Source of the DNA: an uncultured Lachnospiraceae bacterium
GTDB taxonomy: Bacteria > Bacillota > Clostridia > Lachnospirales > Lachnospiraceae
Direction of reading: 5' to 3'
DNA: 5,049 bases
NCBI GenBank assembly: GCA_910577445.1
Contig: CAJTMZ010000149.1
Span: 1 to 5,049, forward strand
Below are positions 1 to 5,049 of the stretch, one piece after another. Position numbers and translations under genes: made by a program. The notes beneath the pieces were generated by a model, which saw only the letters and a list, made by a program, of their open reading frames with translations, made no database searches and was not told where the DNA came from. How positions within the stretch are numbered: position 1 is the first letter of the stretch; each line of letters starts with the position of its first letter.

Positions 1-26
1 TGACAGCCTCTTTGGCAGTATTCATT

Positions 27-55
27 TCACCGAAATCTGAAAATTGATTTCCGTG
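27..55 (-). repeat. Left copy of a 29-bp inverted repeat bracketing the window
   Basis: This segment, read on the minus strand, matches plus-strand 4996-5024 at 28 of 29 positions, including the 8-base centre AATTTTCA. Within the copy, arms 46-55 and 28-37 can pair as a 10-bp stem with one G-G mismatch around that 8-nt centre. No T-run follows on the minus strand, so it does not look like a pyrF terminator. Looser similarity to the right copy extends inward (the CTTTCT and ATCTG blocks at 62-72) and outward to ACAGCCT at 3-9. It begins 10 nt after the pyrF stop codon. The repeat family is not recognised. Confidence 0.8.
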
Positions 56-65
56 ATAGTTCTTT

Positions 66-1001
<936 letters not shown>

Positions 1002-1024
1002 AGTCTCTCCATTTTACCTGTTTT

Positions 1025-2071
1025 CTATCTTGTCTTCAAAAATTCATATTCTCTTTTGGCCGTCTCGTCGTCCGGGTAGGCGGCAAGATAGCTGCTCATC
1101 CGGGAAGCCGCCTCCTGGTACTGTCCAAGGCGTTCATACGCGACGATTTCATTCATTTTAAGAGTCTGCATCATGCCGTTGTCTTCTATATTGATTGCGC
1201 TCTGGAAAGCCGTAAGGGCGCCCGCGTAATCTTCCGCCCGCATTTTGCACAGCCCGAGCTGATTCAGCATCCGGGCGTTGGGTTCCTCGTTTTCAAGCCA
1301 GGAATTGTATACGCTGATGGCATAGTTGATATCGCCCAGGATTTCATAGGTCTTTCCCAGAAACAGGACGGCTTCATAACCGCCCTCTTCCCTGGCCTTT
1401 TCAAGGTAGATACGGGCGTTTTCGTAATCCTCCAGATAATAGCAGATGCGGCCCTTCTCATAATTGGTCATATCCTTGGTTCCCGCATCCATGGCGGTCT
1501 GTAAATACTGCTGCCCCAATTCTTTATAACCGTTGGCGTCCAGAACGCCGTAAATATTAATGAGCTTGTCATAATCGCTTTTATCAATGGAAATCAGCTT
1601 ATCAAAATCCGCCCTTGCCAAATCAAGGTTTCCCTGCTCGGCATAGATAACCCCTCTTAAATAGTAGGCGTCCTTTTCGCCGGCTTTAAGGGCAATGATT
1701 GCGCTGTAGATATCAATGGCCTTGTTGGGCTCTCCGTTCTTATAATAAGCGGCAGCCAGATAGTAATTGATATCATAATCCATGCTGTTGATTCTGCCGT
1801 CGCTGAAAGAAAGCGCCGTCTCAAAAGCCTGCGCCGCCTCCGCGTACATGGTTTTCCCCATATATGCCATTCCTTCCCCGCGGCTGATAAGCCGCTCGTT
1901 TTCACCGGCTTCCCTTGCCGCCGCGAAAAGCGCGATGGCGTTGTCATATTCTAACGCCGCCACGGATTCCATCCCGGCGCTGTAATTTTCATTTTTCCCG
2001 GCCAGGCCGCAGCCTCCCAGCATTACCGCCAGAGCTGCCGCGAGCATTGCCGCGCTGTACTTTTTTTTCAT
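1025..2071 (-). CDS. TPR-repeat lipoprotein
   Basis: This is a predicted lipid-anchored protein on the outer face of the cytoplasmic membrane, built almost wholly of tetratricopeptide-like helical repeats, which usually serve as protein-binding scaffolds. From the chosen ATG, the product (348 residues) begins MKKKYS, followed by an Ala/Leu-rich hydrophobic stretch and the lipobox LGGC, with the lipidated Cys at residue 21. About eight or nine TPR-like second helices follow, for example EYDNAIALF, PNKAIDIYSAI, NLDLARADF, DYENARIYL, DINYAISVY, DYAGALTAF and QYQEAASRM, and the repeats run to the C-terminus. No enzyme domain is visible. The reading frame stays open upstream to an ATG at 2149, but that start has no ribosome binding site and would put 26 residues before the signal peptide. 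ATGs at 2092 and 2083 are alternatives; none has a strong ribosome binding site. It lies between an HPt gene and pyrF. The specific role is unknown. Confidence 0.85.
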   Translation of the reverse strand: MKKKYSAAMLAAALAVMLGGCGLAGKNENYSAGMESVAALEYDNAIALFAAAREAGENERLISRGEGMAYMGKTMYAEAAQAFETALSFSDGRINSMDYDINYYLAAAYYKNGEPNKAIDIYSAIIALKAGEKDAYYLRGVIYAEQGNLDLARADFDKLISIDKSDYDKLINIYGVLDANGYKELGQQYLQTAMDAGTKDMTNYEKGRICYYLEDYENARIYLEKAREEGGYEAVLFLGKTYEILGDINYAISVYNSWLENEEPNARMLNQLGLCKMRAEDYAGALTAFQSAINIEDNGMMQTLKMNEIVAYERLGQYQEAASRMSSYLAAYPDDETAKREYEFLKTR

Positions 2072-2117
2072 ATGCTTTCTCATATTCCGCATGATTCGTA
2101 GTATGGTGCTGTGAATG

Positions 2118-2143
2118 CCAAAAACCAGATTTTCCGGTGTTGG
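2118..2143 (-). other. Imperfect hairpin between the HPt and TPR genes
   Basis: Read on the minus strand, ACCGG-AAAAT-CTGGT forms a 5-bp stem (one G-T pair) with a 5-nt loop, followed directly by five-T-rich sequence; CCAA and TTGG can extend it across a small internal loop. It lies in the widest gap of the putative operon, after the HPt stop and before the likely TPR start. It could be a weak intrinsic terminator or attenuator that lowers transcription of the two downstream genes. The stem is short, so this is a tentative call. Confidence 0.3.
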
Positions 2144-2158
2144 CAGCATGGAAGACTA

Positions 2159-2521
2159 CTATGCTAAGATAATTTCGTTAATCGCGGAGAGTACCTGCCC
2201 GTATTCTTTCTTCAGTTCCTCGAAATCCTCCTCAAGGCCGTCATACTCCTGATTGCGAAGCTTTTCGGTAAGTTCCGACGTTATTTTCGTCAGCCGTATC
2301 ATTTCCAGATTGCCGGAAACGCCTTTTAAATTATGAGCGTGCTTGAAAGCTTCCTCATAATTTTTTTCTTCCATGGAATTTACAAGTCCCTGATAGCATT
2401 CTTCTTTCGGGAATTTCCCCAAAAGCCTGAATATAAAATCCTCCTTTAACGGGATTCTGGCTGCCAGTCCGTCAAAATCAATACCAGCCTCCAATAATTT
2501 TTGTTTCTTTTCTTCCGTCAT
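2159..2521 (-). CDS. Histidine phosphotransfer (HPt) domain protein
   Basis: This is a stand-alone 120-residue HPt protein, expected to be an all-helical cytosolic phosphorelay intermediate that accepts and passes a phosphoryl group between response-regulator receiver domains or hybrid kinases. The signature is HAHNLKGVSGNL at residues 61-72. H63, in the AHxLKG context, is the predicted phosphorylated residue, with the conserved Lys-Gly two and three positions after it. Helices before (FIFRLLGKFP, about 29-38) and after (ITSELTEKLRNQEYDGLEEDFEEL, about 80-103) match the four-helix HPt bundle. The ATG is preceded by GAGGAGAG at 2529-2536. The gene starts 17 nt after the rsmF-like stop, so the two are almost certainly co-transcribed. 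No histidine kinase or receiver-domain gene is encoded in the window, so the partners lie elsewhere. The catalytic motif appears intact. Confidence 0.9.
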   Translation of the reverse strand: MTEEKKQKLLEAGIDFDGLAARIPLKEDFIFRLLGKFPKEECYQGLVNSMEEKNYEEAFKHAHNLKGVSGNLEMIRLTKITSELTEKLRNQEYDGLEEDFEELKKEYGQVLSAINEIILA

Positions 2522-2538
2522 AATTTTACTCTCCTCTT

Positions 2539-3882
2539 TTATTTTCTAAGTCCTTTGGGATAATGGTTTTTCATTATTCCGCCGGATAATTTTCCCCATC
2601 CCAGACTGTAGCCGTCCACCGTTATCAGATACCAGCCTTTTTCCCTCTGTCCGGGCGTCGTCTCCGCCCCGGGCCTATCCTGTGCGGATTCCGCTTTTGC
2701 GGACAGGTTCTGCTCGTTCAGGCATTGTCCGGAAATATACTTCGCGGCGTCCTTAAGGGAAATGTCCGCGCTGTAAACCGCGTCCCCGGCCTTAAGAGAA
2801 AGCGCCAGGGCGTGAGCCGGTTCAAACCGGTCCTTTTTTATCGTCCCAAGATGCAGCCCCGGCCGCAGAACTTTCATTCCTTTTAAGGAAGGCGCGCCCT
2901 TTGGCAAAAGGTACAACTGACTGCCAAAAGTCACATATGTTCCCTGAAAATCAGTCCGCAGGTATTTCTTCTGAAATAAAAGCCAGGGTTCCAGCTCCTT
3001 TTCCGATAAGCCTCTTTCACCGCCGTATCCTGCGAAAGCGCCACTCTCTCCCTGTTTTTTCAGGCTTGCAAGGAAGTGTCCTTCCCCCTTTACTTTGTGG
3101 GGCCAGAGCCTTACGGTATTCTCCAGAGTAAACTCTGGATGCCCCTCCAGAAACAGGCTGATATTTTCCTCGTTTTCTTCCGTTGAAAAGGTGCAGGTGG
3201 AATAAACCATTCTGCCGCCGTCTTTCAGCATGAGGGCCGCGCTTTCCAGGATTTCTCTCTGACGTGCGGCGCACATGGCCACATTCTCCGGACTCCACTG
3301 GGAAACCGCTTCCCCGTTCTTGCGGAACATGCCTTCTCCGGAGCAGGGTGCGTCCACCAGAATTTTATCGAAGTACCCGGGAAACCGCTCCGCCAGCGCC
3401 GCCGGCTCGTGGCTTGTGACCACCGCGTTTTGTATCCCCATTCTTTCTATGTTTTCCGATAAAATCTTTGCCCTGCCGGAATGAATCTCATTGCTAATCA
3501 AAAGTCCGCTGCCGCGCATGCCGTCGGCAATCTGGGTGCTTTTCCCGCCGGGTGCGGCGCACAAATCCAGAACCGTCTCTCCCGGCCCGGCAGCAAGATA
3601 CGCCGCCGGAAGCATGGCGCTTGCCTCCTGAATATAGTATGCCCCGGCTTCATGGAATGGATGCCGGCCCGGCCGTAAATCCTCCTTATAATAGAAGCCG
3701 TTCTCATTCCAGTCTACCTGCTCGAAAGAATATCCCATCTTTTCCACAAGAGCGCTGCCGCTGCCCTTTAACCGGTTCACCCGAAGGGACTGGACGGGCG
3801 GGTGTTCATAGCTTTCCAGAAAATCCTGATATTCCCCGCCTAATATGCTTTTCATTCTGGTCAGAAACTGTTCCGGTAACAT
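2539..3882 (-). CDS. RsmF-like rRNA (cytosine-C5)-methyltransferase, NOL1/NOP2/Sun family
   Basis: This is an S-adenosylmethionine-dependent enzyme predicted to make 5-methylcytosine in RNA, most likely 16S rRNA. The 447-residue protein has an N-terminal substrate-recognition region (about 1-95), then a Rossmann methyltransferase core with DLCAAPGGKS at 106-115 (SAM binding), DAPCSGEG at 177-184 and STCTFS at 228-233. C230 would be the nucleophile that attacks C6 of cytosine and C180 the cysteine that helps release product. The C-terminal part resembles the extra RsmF (YebU) domains, ending in DGYSLGWGK...KNHYPKGLR. A polar segment near 395-420 (SAKAESAQDRPGAETTPGQ) looks like a flexible linker between them. 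The start was placed at 3882 because AGAGGA lies 6 nt before it and a consensus promoter lies at 3919-3947, inside the 27-residue extension given by an in-frame ATG at 3963. Exact RNA target is inferred from family only, so no gene symbol is assigned. Confidence 0.93.
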   Translation of the reverse strand: MLPEQFLTRMKSILGGEYQDFLESYEHPPVQSLRVNRLKGSGSALVEKMGYSFEQVDWNENGFYYKEDLRPGRHPFHEAGAYYIQEASAMLPAAYLAAGPGETVLDLCAAPGGKSTQIADGMRGSGLLISNEIHSGRAKILSENIERMGIQNAVVTSHEPAALAERFPGYFDKILVDAPCSGEGMFRKNGEAVSQWSPENVAMCAARQREILESAALMLKDGGRMVYSTCTFSTEENEENISLFLEGHPEFTLENTVRLWPHKVKGEGHFLASLKKQGESGAFAGYGGERGLSEKELEPWLLFQKKYLRTDFQGTYVTFGSQLYLLPKGAPSLKGMKVLRPGLHLGTIKKDRFEPAHALALSLKAGDAVYSADISLKDAAKYISGQCLNEQNLSAKAESAQDRPGAETTPGQREKGWYLITVDGYSLGWGKLSGGIMKNHYPKGLRK

Positions 3883-3888
3883 TGCTTT

Positions 3889-3894
3889 TCCTCT
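3889..3894 (-). promoter_or_regulatory. Ribosome binding site deciding the rsmF-like start
   Basis: AGAGGA on the minus strand ends 6 nt before the ATG at 3880-3882. It favours this start over the in-frame ATG at 3963, which has only a more distant AGG-type match 10 or so nt upstream. Confidence 0.75.
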
Positions 3895-3918
3895 TATGTC
3901 ATTCTGCTCCCGATTATT

Positions 3919-3947
3919 ATTATAACGCTTTAATGACCTGTTGACAA
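3919..3947 (-). promoter_or_regulatory. Sigma-A-type promoter of the rsmF-like operon
   Basis: Minus-strand TTGTCA (3942-3947) and a perfect TATAAT (3919-3924) are separated by exactly 17 bp. Transcription would begin near 3912, about 30 nt before the ATG at 3882, just upstream of the AGAGGA ribosome binding site. It is the only strong promoter I see ahead of the four-gene run rsmF-like, hpt, tpr, pyrF. The -35 element lies within TGTTG-T-CAACA, a short 5-1-5 inverted repeat that could be an operator, although this is speculative. Confidence 0.8.
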
Positions 3948-4010
3948 CAAATTCGGATTTCATTTTTTCAATTCCTGCCTCCCACCTTCCTTAAAGTCCT
4001 GTTGCCCCGC

Positions 4011-4031
4011 CTGAAACCGCCGCGGTTTCAG
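4011..4031 (-). terminator. Hairpin at the end of the AraC-family gene, without a U-tract
   Basis: CTGAAACCG and CGGTTTCAG form a perfect 9-bp stem around a 3-nt loop. The stem overlaps the stop codon of the AraC-family gene (TGA at 4028-4030). On neither strand is it followed by a run of T, so it is not a canonical intrinsic terminator. It may still end or protect the regulator transcript before the rsmF-like promoter begins about 65 bp further on. Confidence 0.45.
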
Positions 4032-4894
4032 TAAATTCCCGATGCGTTTTTCCGGTAGTCGGTAGGGCTCATTCCCGTAAACTTATGAAAACATCGGCTG
4101 AAATACAGCATATCCTGATAACCAAGCGTTTTGGCAATTTCCCCCACCGGGCAGAGCGTGGATTTTAAAAGCCTGCAGGCCTCCCCCATACGCGCCCTCT
4201 GGTGATACTGCCAGAGCGTCGTCTGTTTTTCCTTTTTAAAAACCGCCGCCATGTGTTTATAGCTTAAAAAGAAATTTTTCTCAAGTTTTTCAGATGAAAA
4301 ATCCTCCGTAAGGTGCTCCGAAAGAAATCCCGCTATTTTATCGGATAGCCGGACACTGCCGTCTTTTTCCCCGCTGTAAAAAGCAATTTCCTCCAGCACG
4401 GAAAAAAAACGGCCGTTCAGCTCCCAGATTTTCCTCCCGTCACCGGAATGGGCAAACGCCGTCAGTTCCGCCAGTTTCCTCTCAATTTCACTGTCCCGCA
4501 GCCCCGAAAGCTTTTTCGGCAGGCGCACCGAAAGCGGGGAATTCCCTTCTGCCGACAGGGGGCTTTCCCTGTCTGGCTTAAGGCCCTCCGCTTCTCCAAA
4601 ATCGGGAAATTCCTCTGTCTGCTCATAAAAGAAATGGCAGTAATACCACCTCGTTCCCCTTGGGATTTCCTTTTTTCCAAAATGCCTGCACCCGCTCTTT
4701 AAAAAAAGAAGTTCTCCGCCCTGCACCTGATAATCCGCGTCCTCCTCCGTGACATAAATGTCCCCTTCCAGCACATAAATCAGCACGTGGTAAGGCAGAT
4801 TTCTGTCCGCATGGAAAAAAGGCTCTGAGGCGGCGCTTAAGTCAAATGCCCACACCAAAGGCAGCATCCGGTTATTTAAACAAACTTCATTCAC
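4028..4894 (-). CDS. AraC-family transcriptional regulator with cupin sensor domain
   Basis: This is a predicted one-component DNA-binding regulator of 288 residues, near the usual AraC length. Residues about 25-90 form a cupin-like effector-binding domain (YHVLIYVLEGDIYVTEED...GGELLFLKSGCRHFG...WYYCHFF), as in regulators of sugar or other metabolite uptake and breakdown. The C-terminal AraC domain occupies about 183-285, with a first helix-turn-helix near 199-222 and a second near 250-272 (IAKTLGYQDMLYFSRCFHKF), followed by the family hallmark TGMSPTDYR at 273-281. A GTG start at 4892-4894 was chosen because GGAGA lies 6 nt upstream. The in-frame ATG at 4958-4960 falls between the -10 and -35 elements of the gene's own promoter and so cannot be on that transcript. 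A further ATG at 4865-4867 lacks a ribosome binding site. The inducer cannot be read from sequence. A divergent target gene beyond 5049 is possible. Confidence 0.93.
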   Translation of the reverse strand: MNEVCLNNRMLPLVWAFDLSAASEPFFHADRNLPYHVLIYVLEGDIYVTEEDADYQVQGGELLFLKSGCRHFGKKEIPRGTRWYYCHFFYEQTEEFPDFGEAEGLKPDRESPLSAEGNSPLSVRLPKKLSGLRDSEIERKLAELTAFAHSGDGRKIWELNGRFFSVLEEIAFYSGEKDGSVRLSDKIAGFLSEHLTEDFSSEKLEKNFFLSYKHMAAVFKKEKQTTLWQYHQRARMGEACRLLKSTLCPVGEIAKTLGYQDMLYFSRCFHKFTGMSPTDYRKNASGIY

Positions 4895-4900
4895 GACAAT

Positions 4901-4905
4901 TCTCC
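4901..4905 (-). promoter_or_regulatory. Ribosome binding site supporting the GTG start of the AraC-family gene
   Basis: GGAGA on the minus strand ends 6 nt before GTG at 4892-4894. No comparable match precedes the downstream in-frame ATG at 4865-4867, which makes GTG the best start. Confidence 0.7.
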
Positions 4906-4948
4906 ATATAAAACCGCATATTATCCATTTATTTGTGATGTTTTTAAG

Positions 4949-4977
4949 AACATAATACATATAACGATATTTGTCAA
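4949..4977 (-). promoter_or_regulatory. Sigma-A-type promoter of the AraC-family regulator
   Basis: Minus-strand TTGACA (4972-4977, perfect consensus) and TATGTT (4949-4954) are spaced by 17 bp. Transcription would start near 4942 and leave an untranslated leader of about 48 nt before the GTG at 4894. The surrounding 4921-4980 is AT-rich compared with the coding DNA, as expected for a promoter region. Confidence 0.75.
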
Positions 4978-4995
4978 CAACAGATACAGAAAGGA

Positions 4996-5024
4996 CACGG
5001 AAATCAATTTTCAGATTCCGGTGA
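4996..5024 (+). repeat. Right copy of the 29-bp inverted repeat bracketing the window
   Basis: This is the plus-strand partner of 27-55, differing only at 5018 (C here, the equivalent of T in the left copy). That change breaks one pair of the internal stem formed by 4996-5005 and 5014-5023, leaving two mismatches in ten. Similarity continues outward less exactly and ends with AGGCTGT at 5043-5049, the complement of 3-9. It lies just upstream of the AraC-family promoter, pointing out of the window. It could be a dispersed repeat, the leader of a divergent gene or part of a structured RNA; the visible part does not decide. Confidence 0.8.
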
Positions 5025-5049
5025 GAGTATGCAGAGTCAGAAAGGCTGT

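Noticed and set aside
28..55. Intrinsic terminator of pyrF.
   Set aside because: The stem has a mismatch, is not GC-rich and is followed by AAATGAATAC rather than a T-run on the minus strand.
3938..4980. A shared GTCAACA/TTGACAA word in the rsmF-like and AraC-family promoters, possibly a common operator.
   Set aside because: The shared word overlaps the -35 element in both and lies in opposite orientation relative to transcription; the -35 consensus explains much of it and the flanks do not match well.
4989..5049. A known riboswitch or T-box leader at the right end.
   Set aside because: I could match no conserved core of a riboswitch class or T-box in the visible 60 nt, and the sequence is truncated.

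Overview
The window looks like chromosomal DNA from a Gram-positive anaerobe of the class Clostridia, most likely a Lachnospiraceae-type bacterium. The evidence is the PyrF type, the clear AGGAGG-like ribosome binding sites, the consensus sigma-A promoters, the lipoprotein signal peptide and the moderate GC content. The assignment rests on gene character and style only; no database comparison was possible.

All five genes lie on the minus strand, so transcription runs from high to low coordinates. From right to left they are: an AraC-family transcription regulator (4028-4894) with its own promoter at 4949-4977; an RsmF-like RNA cytosine-C5 methyltransferase (2539-3882) with its own strong promoter at 3919-3947; a single-domain histidine phosphotransfer (HPt) protein (2159-2521); a TPR-repeat lipoprotein (about 1025-2071); and type-2 orotidine 5'-phosphate decarboxylase, pyrF (66-1001). 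Gaps of 17, about 87 and 23 nt and the shared strand suggest that rsmF-like, hpt, tpr and pyrF form one transcription unit, with the widest gap (before the TPR gene) holding a weak hairpin. No gap between genes exceeds 300 bases.

The gene set mixes housekeeping functions (rRNA/RNA methylation, UMP synthesis) with a signalling module (HPt) and an envelope protein (TPR lipoprotein). No common pathway is obvious and the operon may only reflect conserved clostridial gene order. The AraC regulator is probably a separate unit; its target may be the region to the right of the window, which is cut off.

The least expected structure is at the edges. A 29-bp sequence at 27-55 recurs in inverted orientation at 4996-5024 with 28 of 29 positions identical, and weaker similarity continues on both sides, to a shared 7-base block at 3-9 and 5043-5049. 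The two copies bracket all five genes. I do not recognise this repeat. I see no transposase, recombinase, CRISPR array, tRNA or rRNA in the window, and no clear novel defence or mobile system.
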